From the NCBI RefSeq assembly GCF_002953255.1, contig NZ_CP026498.1:6464432-6520571 (forward strand): a stretch of 56,140 bases of DNA. Reading direction: 5' to 3'. Positions 6,344 through 13,593 of this stretch are shown in pieces; the first letter of the stretch is position 1, and the number at the start of each line of letters is the position of its first letter. This DNA is from Streptomyces sp. CB01881. Its GTDB lineage: Bacteria > Actinomycetota > Actinomycetes > Streptomycetales > Streptomycetaceae. Position numbers and translations under genes: made by a program. Under the pieces are notes generated by a model, which made no database searches, was not told the origin of the DNA, and worked only from the letters and a program-made list of their open reading frames with translations.

Positions 6344-7588
6344 ATGATGGAACCCGAGCAGCCACGCACCGTCGAGCAGATCCGAGATCTCGTCAGCTGG
6401 ATCGGCGCGGGACGCAAGCTCACCCAGACGGGCAAGGTCACCCTCGCCGACGCGCGGGTCCTGGTCGCGCTCCTGCGTACCGGCGACACCATCGACGCGG
6501 CCATCGGTGACAGGATCTTCAAGACCAAGTCCAGCCAGGAGCTGTACCACCTGAACCTGCTGGTGGAATGGGCCAAGGCGGCCCGGCTGCTGCGGGTCGT
6601 CGGCGGCCGTCTGGTGCCGGTCAAGAAGAACGCGCGCGTGCTGGAGGACCCCGAGCGCATCCTCGACGCACTGTTCGAGGCCCTGCCGCGCATCAGTGAA
6701 GCGGTGCTCCCCTCCGGGTGGCTCGGCTCGATCTTCGCCGAGGAGTACCCGGCCGGGCTTCGGGCGCTGCTGACGAGCCTGTATGCCGCCGACGACCTGG
6801 TTCCCGAGCAGGAGCTTCAGGCTGCTGTCTGGGACAAGGTCTCCGGGTTCTACGTCCTCGACGATCTTCCCGAGGACCGCCTCCGGCTGCTGCGCCAGAG
6901 CAACGACCGCGACGTGGACCGCTTGCTCGCGACGCTCCTCGGCCTCGGCTCGGTCCAACGCATCGGCGACGCTATCGCCCTCACCGCGCCGGGCCGTCAA
7001 GCGGTTGCGCAGCTGCGCGGGGAAGCGCGCCCCGGCGATCCCGTCTACCAGCTCCGCATCGAACTAGCCGAGGTGGAACAGCCCGCCGTCTGGCGCCGCG
7101 TTCAGGTCCCCGCCGGATTCCGCCTCGACCGACTGCACCTGACCATCCAGGCCGCCGTGGGCTGGCAGAACTGCCACTTGCACGCGTTCGACGTGAAAGG
7201 CGTCAACTACGGCCGTCCCTCCTCCGAACTCGACTTCGTCGACGAGACCGCCGCCGCCCTGGACGCCCTGGTCAAGGAGGGAGAGTTCCTCGACTACACC
7301 TACGACTTCGGTGACTCGTGGGAGCACCGCATCCTCGTCGAGCGCCAAGTGGCTGCCGAGGCGGGCCACCGCTACCCGCTGTGCGTCGACGGAGCAGGAG
7401 CCTGCCCGCCCGAGGACTGCGGTGGCCCGGGCGGATACGACGACCTCAAGCAGGCCCTCGGCGACACCGCCCGTCCCGAGCACGAGGACCTGCTGCGCTG
7501 GCTCGGCCTCGAAACAGCGGCCGGCTTCGACCCGACCCACTTCGACCTGCACCGGACGAACCAGCGGCTCCGCGCTCTCGACTGGTGA
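6344..7588 (+). CDS. plasmid pRiA4b ORF-3-like domain protein
   Basis: A 414-residue protein. Residues from about 230 to the end match the plasmid pRiA4b ORF-3-like family (also called IS1096 passenger TnpR-like): Y-Q-L-R-I-E-L-x-x-V-x-P-x-V-W-R-R, H-L-T-I-Q-A-A-V-G-W, Y-D-F-G-D-S-W-E-H-R-I and G-A-C-P-P-E-D-C-G-G-P-G-G-Y. The first 200 residues are helical, with an N-terminal segment (Q-T-G-K-V-T-L-A-D-A) also seen in relatives. The family is common on plasmids and islands; its biochemical role is unknown and it is not a proven resolvase. The start is the first of two adjacent ATGs, with AGGAA a few bases upstream. An 11-base direct repeat (CGATGATGGAA at 6304 and 6342) frames the divergent promoter region. 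Confidence 0.85.
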   Translation: MMEPEQPRTVEQIRDLVSWIGAGRKLTQTGKVTLADARVLVALLRTGDTIDAAIGDRIFKTKSSQELYHLNLLVEWAKAARLLRVVGGRLVPVKKNARVLEDPERILDALFEALPRISEAVLPSGWLGSIFAEEYPAGLRALLTSLYAADDLVPEQELQAAVWDKVSGFYVLDDLPEDRLRLLRQSNDRDVDRLLATLLGLGSVQRIGDAIALTAPGRQAVAQLRGEARPGDPVYQLRIELAEVEQPAVWRRVQVPAGFRLDRLHLTIQAAVGWQNCHLHAFDVKGVNYGRPSSELDFVDETAAALDALVKEGEFLDYTYDFGDSWEHRILVERQVAAEAGHRYPLCVDGAGACPPEDCGGPGGYDDLKQALGDTARPEHEDLLRWLGLETAAGFDPTHFDLHRTNQRLRALDW

Positions 7589-7704
7589 GCCCACCGGCTC
7601 GTCCGTGCCGGATGACGCCAACCGGCCTGGATGGCGGCGTCCGAGGGCAGCCGTCTACGGACGGCAGAAGAGCTCAAATCGGGGCATCCCGACGCCCCGG
7701 CTTG

Positions 7705-7749
7705 GCCTGAAAAGCGGAAGGTCGCCGGTTCGACCCCGGCCCTGGCCAC
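7705..7749 (+). repeat. attR-like orphan 3' fragment of tRNA-Phe
   Basis: An exact copy of 4004-4048. The 5' half of a tRNA is absent, so it is not a functional tRNA gene. The 116 bases between the ORF-3-like gene and this repeat contain only small hairpins. Confidence 0.9.
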
Positions 7750-7758
7750 CGTACGAGG

Positions 7759-7785
7759 AAGGCCCCGGAGAGTCTCCGGGGCCTT
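7759..7785 (+). terminator. terminator-like hairpin downstream of attR
   Basis: AAGGCCCCGGAGA and TCTCCGGGGCCTT are fully complementary around a central G (so about 11-12 effective pairs with a tight loop). This is probably the ancestral tRNA-Phe terminator, now separated from the tRNA by the island. The remaining bases to 7976 hold no gene. Confidence 0.7.
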
Positions 7786-7976
7786 CTGCATGCCGCCTGG
7801 CAGGCCGACGGCGCGGCGGACGGCTGGCGGTCCGACCGGTCAGCGGTCCGACCGGAAGGCCCCGGCAGCGGTCCGGGCCGCGGAGCACCCGGCGAACGAC
7901 GCATTCGGGCGATCACGGACACCGCTCCGGACTACCCTGAGGGTGCTGCCCGGCACACCCCCAGGGGAGAGCGCCC

Positions 7977-8522
7977 ATGAACCCGGAGCACTTCGCACTT
8001 CTCGAAGAAGCCCGCAGGAGCCTGCCGGACGGATTCAAGGTGGAGATCTCGGGCGACACCATCGTCATGACGGTCAGCCCCTCCGGCATCCACCAGCGGA
8101 ACCTGCTGATGGTCCGGCGCCAGTTCGACGCACACGCCCCGCTGGAGCTGCTTCCGAGCGAGAACACCGACCTGGTCTCACCGAACGTGGGCAAGAGCCG
8201 CAACCCTGACCTGACGTACCTTCCGAGCGAGGCGCTGGAGACGTCCGACAACCAGGTCCCGTCGGAGGCCGCCGCTGTCGCCGTCGAATTGGTCTCCCCC
8301 TCGAACCCGGAGAACGACTGGGTCGGCAAGGTGCGTGACTACCCGCTGATGGGCATTCCGCTGTACCTGTTGATCGATGCCAGGCAGAAGACCGTCACCC
8401 TGTTCAGCCGGCCCGACGGCACGAAGTACCACCGCCGCGAGGACATCGAGTTCGGGGAGACCCTGCACATCCCCGAACCGTTCGACTTCGACCTGACCAC
8501 GAGCGACCTGCTGCCGTACTGA
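7977..8522 (+). CDS. Uma2 family (DUF820) putative endonuclease
   Basis: A 181-residue protein of the Uma2 family, a PD-(D/E)XK-like nuclease fold of undefined substrate that is abundant in actinobacteria and cyanobacteria. Signature parts are the early I-S-G-D-T-I-V-M-T-V-S-P-S-G-I-H-Q, the acidic N-P-D-L-T-Y (first metal ligand), A-V-E-L-V-S-P-S-N-P-E-N-D (second ligand), then K-V-R-D-Y-P-L-M-G-I-P-L-Y-L-L-I-D. AGGGGAG upstream of the ATG supports the start. It lies immediately outside the right island boundary and is codirectional with nothing nearby. Activity is predicted from the fold only. Confidence 0.88.
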   Translation: MNPEHFALLEEARRSLPDGFKVEISGDTIVMTVSPSGIHQRNLLMVRRQFDAHAPLELLPSENTDLVSPNVGKSRNPDLTYLPSEALETSDNQVPSEAAAVAVELVSPSNPENDWVGKVRDYPLMGIPLYLLIDARQKTVTLFSRPDGTKYHRREDIEFGETLHIPEPFDFDLTTSDLLPY

Positions 8523-8588
8523 CCTGCACCGGGCCTCTGCCCGGCCCCGCCGTCCGGGTCCGGGCCGGTCACGGGTGGGCGGCCGGCC

Positions 8589-9659
8589 CTACCGGCCTCC
8601 GGCGAGGTGGGTGGTGAGCCAGTCCGCGGTGGCCGGGAGCCAGTCGGGGAGGGCGTTGCCGAGCAGGTGGTTGCCGTGCGGGACGAGGAGGAGCTCGGCC
8701 CGGGGGGCGTGGTGGGCCAGGGGTTCGGCGTTGGTGACGCCGGGGATCCGGTCCTCGCCGCCCTCGACGACCAGGAGGGGGCCGGTGACGGCCGGGGCCA
8801 GGGCGGAGAGGTCGACGCGGCGGGCGAAGGCGCGGGCGGCCTCCGGACTGCCGCAGCGCTGGGTCAGGGTCGCGGTGACGAAGGGGACCAGCGCGTCCCA
8901 GTCCAGCCGGTACGGGCCGCTGACCACGGCGGTGGCGCGGACCCGTGGCTCGTGGGCGGCGGTGACCGCGGCGTAGTAGCCGCCGAGGCTGAGGCCGATC
9001 ACCCCGACGCGGCCGGCGTCCACGCCGTCCCGGGCCGCGATGGCGTCGATCACCCGGCCGACCACGCGGTGGTAGTCCGGGTCGGGGGCGCTGGTCGCGG
9101 CGAGGACGCCCTGACCCGGGCCGTCCATGGCGAACACGGCCGTGCCCCGGGCGAGCAGCGCCTCGGCGACGGCGTGGAACTCCTCCTTCCCCGAGTCCAT
9201 TCCGGGTACGACCACCACCACCGGTGACCGCCCGCCACCGGCGGGGCGGCGGAGCCAGCCGGCGAACGAGGCGCCCTCGATCCGCTCGGCCGACGGGTCG
9301 AGGTGGGCCAGGGCGCGGCGCATCGCCCGGTCCGCCTCGGTGGCGGCGAGGGCGGCCGCCTCGCGGTCGGGGTCCGGGAGCAGCCCGGCGAAGTGGAACC
9401 AGCGGGCGGCCGTCCGGTACGCCTCGCCGGCCGTGCGGTGGTGGCCCTGCGCGGCGGCGCGGTCGGCGGCGGCGAGGTGTCGTCGGCCGGCGGCCCGGCA
9501 GGCCTCGGGCCACGCGGTCAGGGACGGCAGTGCGGCGGTGACGCGGGTGTACTCGTGCGGGTCCAGCCCGGCGCCGGTGGCGCGCGGGCGGTTCTCCCCG
9601 ACGAAGGCCGGCAGCAGGTCCGGGTGGTCGAGGAAGGAGAGGTCGGGGGGATTCGTCAT
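8589..9659 (-). CDS. alpha/beta hydrolase (FrsA/acyl-peptidase-like)
   Basis: A 356-residue serine hydrolase. The nucleophile elbow G-L-S-L-G-G places the catalytic Ser at residue 224. The acidic member is probably the Asp in V-E-G-G-E-D-R-I-P-G and the His lies in H-G-N-H-L-L-G-N near the C-terminus. An all-alpha N-terminal region of about 130 residues precedes the hydrolase core, as in the FrsA/DUF1100-type and 2,6-dihydropseudooxynicotine hydrolase-like families. No signal peptide is seen. It lies 52 bases downstream of the dehydrogenase gene on the same strand, so the two may form an operon governed by the divergent LysR regulator. Substrate unknown. Confidence 0.85.
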   Translation of the reverse strand: MTNPPDLSFLDHPDLLPAFVGENRPRATGAGLDPHEYTRVTAALPSLTAWPEACRAAGRRHLAAADRAAAQGHHRTAGEAYRTAARWFHFAGLLPDPDREAAALAATEADRAMRRALAHLDPSAERIEGASFAGWLRRPAGGGRSPVVVVVPGMDSGKEEFHAVAEALLARGTAVFAMDGPGQGVLAATSAPDPDYHRVVGRVIDAIAARDGVDAGRVGVIGLSLGGYYAAVTAAHEPRVRATAVVSGPYRLDWDALVPFVTATLTQRCGSPEAARAFARRVDLSALAPAVTGPLLVVEGGEDRIPGVTNAEPLAHHAPRAELLLVPHGNHLLGNALPDWLPATADWLTTHLAGGR

Positions 9660-9711
9660 CAGGTGTGGCTCTCTTCGACGGTGGGTCAGTTCCTCGGCGG
9701 CTCGACGCGCC

Positions 9712-10632
9712 TCAGGACAGGGTCAGGACGGCCTTGCCGCGGATCCGGCGCTCCCGCAGGTCGGTGAGGACGGCGGCGGTCTCCGTCCAGGGTGCGATCC
9801 GGCCGATCTCCGGGGTCAGCCGGCCCTCCCCGACCAGGCGGACCAGGGTGGCGAGGTCGTCCCCGTCGGGAACGTCCGAGTCGGCGTAGTGGAAGTGCCG
9901 CAGCGTGGCGGACTCCGGGCCTGCGAAGAAGTCGAAGAAGTCGAGCGTCGCGGGCGTCCGGGAGGCCTGGCCGAACCAGATCAGCGTGCCGCGCCGGGCC
10001 AGCCGGGCGAGTGCCAGGGGCAGGTTCGGACCGCCCGTCGACTCCAGCACCAGGTCGTACGGGCCGCGCGCCGCGCCGACCTCGTGGACGACCTCCGCCG
10101 CGCCCAGCTCGGCCAGCCGCCGGCCCCGCTCGGGCGAGGCCGTGACCACGGTGAGTTCGGCACCGGCGGCCGCGGCCAGCTCGGTGACGTAGTGGCCGAC
10201 GCCCCCGGAGGCGCCGGTGAGCAGCACCCGACGGCCGGCCAGCGCGCCGGCGGTGCGGAGCAGGCGCAGCGCGGTCAGCCCGGCCAGCGGGAGGGCGGCC
10301 GCGCGGACGCTGTCCAGGTCGTCCGGGAGCTCGGCGAGCGAGGTGGTGGGCACGCGGACGTACTCGGCCCAGCCGCCGGCGGGCGGGTGGCCGACCACCC
10401 GGCGGCAGGCGGCCGGGCCGGAGCCGTCGGCGGCGGCCTGGACGACCAGGCCCGCGATGTCCTTGCCGGGGCGCCAGCCCGGCTCGGGCGCCTCCAGCTG
10501 GAAGGTCTCGCCGCGGTTCACCGAGAACGCCTCGACCTTCACCAGCGCCTCGCCCGGCCCGGGCCGCGGCTGCTCCACCTCCGCGAACCCGACCGCCGTG
10601 TCCGCCCGTCCGGTCGCCGTCAGCGCCTTCAT
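9712..10632 (-). CDS. zinc-type alcohol dehydrogenase-like / quinone oxidoreductase
   Basis: A 306-residue NAD(P)-dependent medium-chain dehydrogenase of the quinone-oxidoreductase branch. The N-terminal GroES-like domain shows P-G-P-G-E-A-L-V-K-V and F-S-V-N-R-G-E. The nucleotide-binding motif is G-A-S-G-G-V-G-H-Y, followed by V-V-T-A-S-P-E-R. The Cys ligands of structural zinc are missing, which fits the quinone-reductase type. The start is the ATG at 10632 behind GGAGGAGGG; an upstream GTG at 10755 would encode an unrelated Arg-rich lead and would run into the operator. It is divergent from the LysR gene, a common regulator-target layout. Confidence 0.9.
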   Translation of the reverse strand: MKALTATGRADTAVGFAEVEQPRPGPGEALVKVEAFSVNRGETFQLEAPEPGWRPGKDIAGLVVQAAADGSGPAACRRVVGHPPAGGWAEYVRVPTTSLAELPDDLDSVRAAALPLAGLTALRLLRTAGALAGRRVLLTGASGGVGHYVTELAAAAGAELTVVTASPERGRRLAELGAAEVVHEVGAARGPYDLVLESTGGPNLPLALARLARRGTLIWFGQASRTPATLDFFDFFAGPESATLRHFHYADSDVPDGDDLATLVRLVGEGRLTPEIGRIAPWTETAAVLTDLRERRIRGKAVLTLS

Positions 10633-10701
10633 GACCTTCGCCCTCCTCCGCCCCCTCGCCGGCCGGTCCGGCCGAGGTGGTGTCCCCAGCACACCGCGGG
10701 C

Positions 10702-10752
10702 CGTCGCACCCGGTCCAACAACCGCCCGGGTGCGACGACAACCGTCCGTTGT
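10702..10752. promoter_or_regulatory. inverted-repeat operator between dehydrogenase and LysR genes
   Basis: CGTCGCACCCGG (10702-10713) and CCGGGTGCGACG (10726-10737) are perfectly complementary with a 12-base spacer. A shorter repeat, ACAAC-N5-GTTGT (10738-10752), is adjacent. This sits mid-way in the 235-base divergent region, where a LysR-type protein would bind its recognition and activation sites. Confidence 0.6.
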
Positions 10753-10867
10753 CACGCCGCCGGGGCCGGCAGCGCCCGGCCGCCCGGCGGGGCTCCGTCA
10801 CGCCTCCCCCGCACCGGCGCGGGGGAGGCGGACCGGGCGCGCGGCCGGGCCCGTACGCTGGGCGGCC

Positions 10868-11854
10868 ATGGATCTCGATCTCGCCCAGGTCCGGGCCTTC
10901 GCCGTGGCGGCCGAGGAGCTGCACTTCGGGCGCGCCGCCGCACGGCTGGCGATCAGTCAGCAGGCGCTGTCCAAGCGGGTGGCCCGGCTGGAGGCGGCGC
11001 TCGGGGCGCGGCTGCTGGACCGGGACGCGCGCGGGGTCGCCCTGACCGGGGCGGGGCGGCGGTTCCTGGAGCCCGCCCGACGGCTGCTCGTCCACGGGGA
11101 CCACGCGGTGGCGGCGGTGGCCTGTGCGCGGCGCCCGCTGCGGATCGACGTCTGGGGGCACCTGTACGCGCCGATGCGGACGGTCGCCCAGGCGGTCGAG
11201 GGGGTCCCGGGGCTGGAGGTGGAGCCGGAGCCGGGGCGGGACCTGCCGTCGGTGGCGGCGGCCCTGCTGCGGGGCGAGTCCGACGCCGGGTTCGGCCGGG
11301 TGCACCCGCTGCCGGACGGCCGGGACACGGGGCTGGCGCACCGTCTGGTGCGGCTGGAGCCGGTGGACGCGCTGCTGAGCACCGATCACCCGCTGGCCGG
11401 CCGTGACGTGCTCCGGCCGGCCGACCTGCGGGACAGCGTGCTGCGCTACCCGGCCGCGGTGGACCGGCTGGACTTCCTGACCCGGTTCGCCGACCGGTTC
11501 GGCATCGCGGGGCGGACCGGTTCGGCCAACCTCGGCCTGGAGCACTTCGTGGAACGGGTCCGCACCGACCCGGCCTGCTTCTCCCTCCTCCCCGCCGACT
11601 GCCCGCTCCCGGAGCCGCCGGCCGCGCCCGGCCGCCCCGGCGTGCGGACCGTGCCGCTCGCCGACCCGACCCCGTTGTACGCCTGGTCGCTGGTCTGGCG
11701 CGACGGGGACGGCCCCGGCACCGAGCAGCGGCACCCCCAACTGGACCAGCTGCTCCGGGCGTTCGGTGAGGAGGCGCGGCGCAGCCGCTGGCTGGAGTAC
11801 GACCCGGCCCGTGACTGGCTGCCCGGTCCCGACCAGGAGGCCCTGGACGCGTAG
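10868..11854 (+). CDS. LysR-family transcriptional regulator
   Basis: A 328-residue LTTR. The N-terminal winged helix-turn-helix is clear: L-A-Q-V-R-A-F-A-V-A-A-E-E-L-H-F-G-R-A-A-A, then Q-Q-A-L-S-K-R-V-A-R-L-E and L-L-D-R-D-A-R-G-V-A-L-T. The C-terminal effector domain begins near residue 90 and is of the general LTTR substrate-binding type. It is transcribed away from the dehydrogenase/hydrolase pair, and the intervening operator suggests that it controls both that operon and itself. The inducer is unknown. The ATG at 10868 matches the family N-terminus exactly. Confidence 0.92.
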   Translation: MDLDLAQVRAFAVAAEELHFGRAAARLAISQQALSKRVARLEAALGARLLDRDARGVALTGAGRRFLEPARRLLVHGDHAVAAVACARRPLRIDVWGHLYAPMRTVAQAVEGVPGLEVEPEPGRDLPSVAAALLRGESDAGFGRVHPLPDGRDTGLAHRLVRLEPVDALLSTDHPLAGRDVLRPADLRDSVLRYPAAVDRLDFLTRFADRFGIAGRTGSANLGLEHFVERVRTDPACFSLLPADCPLPEPPAAPGRPGVRTVPLADPTPLYAWSLVWRDGDGPGTEQRHPQLDQLLRAFGEEARRSRWLEYDPARDWLPGPDQEALDA

Positions 11855-11882
11855 GCGGAGGGCCACCGGCAAGGGGACGGGG

Positions 11883-12821
11883 TCAGCGCAGCCAGTCGGT
11901 GGTGGTGGCCAGCAACGCGCCGTCCGCCCCGTAGACCTTGATGTTCCCTCCGGCCGAGGCGGCGGCCCGGGGGATGGCGACCCAGCGGACGGGCGAGTCG
12001 CCGACGGTGACCAGCGCCGGTTCGGTGGTGGTGCCGTCGGGGAGGGTCACGACCAGCTTCGCGGCGTCCGAGCCCACCTGGAGCAGCACCACGGTCGGTG
12101 CGTCCTTCATGGCCGGGTCGGGCGCGTCCTTGGCCCGCGGGCCGAGGGCGGAGCCCGTCAGGTTGCCGTACGGGTCCGTGGCCCTCGGCGGCTCCCCGCC
12201 CGGAGCCGGGGTCTCGTGCGTCGCGTCGACCGGGAGCCGCTTGCCGTCCAGCGTGACGTAGAGGTCCACTGTGTCCTGGCCCTCGTGCCGGTACTGCCGC
12301 ACGAAGTCCTCGGTGGGCTCGGGCAGGTCGGGGCGGGCCGTGCGCTGGTCCTGCCAGATCAACCGGGCCTGCTGGTACGCCTGGTCCTTGCCGGTGGCGG
12401 GCCAGAGCGCCGCCCACGCCGTCCATGCCTTGCCGTTGGACGTGCCCTCCGCCAGCTTGACCCGGACCGGCGTGAACGGGTCCCGGGCCGCAGCCGAGAC
12501 CGTGGCCGTCGGCCGGGCCGACGGGACCGCCACCGAGGCCGCCGTCCCCGGACTCGCACCGGCACCCGACGCACCCGGCCCGGCCGCCGCCGTCATCACC
12601 TTGGCCGCACCGGCTCCGCCGCCGCCCTCGCCCAGCACGACGCCGCCCCCGGCCATCGCGACCACGGCCAGCGCCAGCGCCCCCGCCGCGGCCGACCGCC
12701 GCCGCAGCCGCCTGCGGCGGCCGCCCGCCAGCACCCGGTCGTAGGGCACCGGCCCGATCTCCACGCCCTCGGCCAGCCCGGCCAGGCTCCGCGCCACGAC
12801 GTTCTCGTCCTGCCCGCTCAT
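11883..12821 (-). CDS. membrane-anchored protein cotranscribed with an ECF sigma factor
   Basis: A 312-residue protein. A cytoplasmic N-terminus (about 40 residues, V-P-Y-D-R-V-L-A-G-G-R-R-R-R) is followed by one membrane segment (about 45-65) and a Gly/Ala/Ser/Pro linker, then an extracytoplasmic domain containing repeated W-x-A-W-A-A-L-W-P-A-like and L-V-V-T-L-P-D-G-T segments. Its ATG overlaps the sigma stop as ATGA, so translation is coupled. This position and topology are typical of regulators paired with SigE-family sigma factors, but I do not see a zinc-binding anti-sigma motif (HxxxCxxC). A sensory or anti-sigma role is therefore only a context inference. Confidence 0.8.
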   Translation of the reverse strand: MSGQDENVVARSLAGLAEGVEIGPVPYDRVLAGGRRRRLRRRSAAAGALALAVVAMAGGGVVLGEGGGGAGAAKVMTAAAGPGASGAGASPGTAASVAVPSARPTATVSAAARDPFTPVRVKLAEGTSNGKAWTAWAALWPATGKDQAYQQARLIWQDQRTARPDLPEPTEDFVRQYRHEGQDTVDLYVTLDGKRLPVDATHETPAPGGEPPRATDPYGNLTGSALGPRAKDAPDPAMKDAPTVVLLQVGSDAAKLVVTLPDGTTTEPALVTVGDSPVRWVAIPRAAASAGGNIKVYGADGALLATTTDWLR

Positions 12822-13339
12822 ACCGTTCCTCCGATGCTCGTCATCCCGATGAGTGAGGTGGCGGCCCGGAGCTTGGCGATCCCCTTGGACGCCTGGCTCT
12901 TGACCGTCCCGACCGAGCAGCCCATCGCCGTGGCCGTCTGGCCCTCGCTGAGGTCCTCCCAGTACCGCAGGACCACCGCCTGCCGCTGCCGCGCCGGCAG
13001 GGTGGCGAGCGCGGCCAGCAGGGCCGCCCGCTCGTCCAGCCCGCCGAGGCCGTCCGGCCCGGCCTGTTCCGGCACGGCCGTGACCAGGTGCTCCGGCACT
13101 CTGCGGCGGAACCGCCGGGCGTGCTCGTTGACCAGGATCCGGCGCACGTACGCGTGCGGATCGCCGGTCCGGCGGACCCTGCCCCAGGCGACGTAGGCCC
13201 GCTCCAGGGCCTGCTGGACCAGGTCCTCCGCCGAGTACCGGTCCCCCGCCAGCAGGTACGCCGTGCGCAGCAGCCGCGGCCAGGCGGCACCGGTGAACGC
13301 GCGGAACTCGTCGTCCCGCTCGGTCTTCTGGGCTCCCAT
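12818..13339 (-). CDS. SigE-family ECF RNA polymerase sigma factor
   Basis: A 173-residue ECF sigma factor. Region 2 contains F-R-A-F-T-G-A-A-W-P-R-L-L-R-T-A-Y-L-L-A-G-D and the A-E-D-L-V-Q-Q-A-L core-binding helix. Region 4 contains L-P-A-R-Q-R-Q-A-V-V-L-R-Y-W-E-D-L-S and the recognition helix region M-G-C-S-V-G-T-V-K-S-Q-A-S-K-G. This is the layout of the actinobacterial SigE family (TIGR02983 type). The ATG at 13339 follows GAGGAGGTG; longer in-frame starts add a low-complexity leader and are less likely. Its stop overlaps the downstream membrane protein. Regulon unknown. Confidence 0.93.
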   Translation of the reverse strand: MGAQKTERDDEFRAFTGAAWPRLLRTAYLLAGDRYSAEDLVQQALERAYVAWGRVRRTGDPHAYVRRILVNEHARRFRRRVPEHLVTAVPEQAGPDGLGGLDERAALLAALATLPARQRQAVVLRYWEDLSEGQTATAMGCSVGTVKSQASKGIAKLRAATSLIGMTSIGGTV

Positions 13340-13593
13340 GAGCACCTCCTCATCCCCCCAGAGCCCACCGCCGCCCCGAACCGTTGCCCGCCGCCCCGAA
13401 CCCGTTGCCCGCCGCCCTGCCCGGACCGCCCGGACCGTCGCCGGCCGCTCCCCCACCACCCCCGCACCGCCCCCGCACCGCCGTCCGAACGACGCCCCGG
13501 ACGGGGTTCGCACATCCCCCGCGGCGGCTGTGACACTGGAGGGGCTCGAAAACCGAGGTGCGCGCCGCCGCATCTCCTTGCGAACCTAGAGGG

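Larger units (their letters stand above)
4004..7749 (+). mobile_element. integrase-less island in tRNA-Phe (about 3.7 kb)
   Basis: Two identical 45-base copies of the tRNA-Phe 3' end bound this segment: the working tRNA on the left and an orphan fragment on the right. The interior carries four genes (4231-4647, 4644-5069, 5143-6273 minus, 6344-7588). No integrase, excisionase, replication gene or transposase is visible, so it is either the remnant of a larger integrative element or a satellite mobilised in trans. Each att copy is followed by its own strong hairpin (4067-4100 and 7759-7785). The right one is presumably the original chromosomal tRNA terminator, displaced by the insertion. The interior genes are visibly less G/C-saturated at third positions than the flanking housekeeping genes. 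Confidence 0.82.

Noticed and set aside
6344..7588. Calling the pRiA4b ORF-3-like protein a resolvase or IS1096 transposition protein
   Set aside because: The family label mentions TnpR, but no resolvase Ser or catalytic pattern is visible and no inverted repeats bound the gene.
7705..7749. Second tRNA-Phe gene
   Set aside because: Only the 3' part from the anticodon stem on is present; no acceptor 5' strand or D arm, so it is an att fragment.
9127..11406. A 759-codon plus-strand frame across the hydrolase and dehydrogenase genes
   Set aside because: Crosses two clear minus-strand genes and the LysR start in the wrong frame; no domain content.
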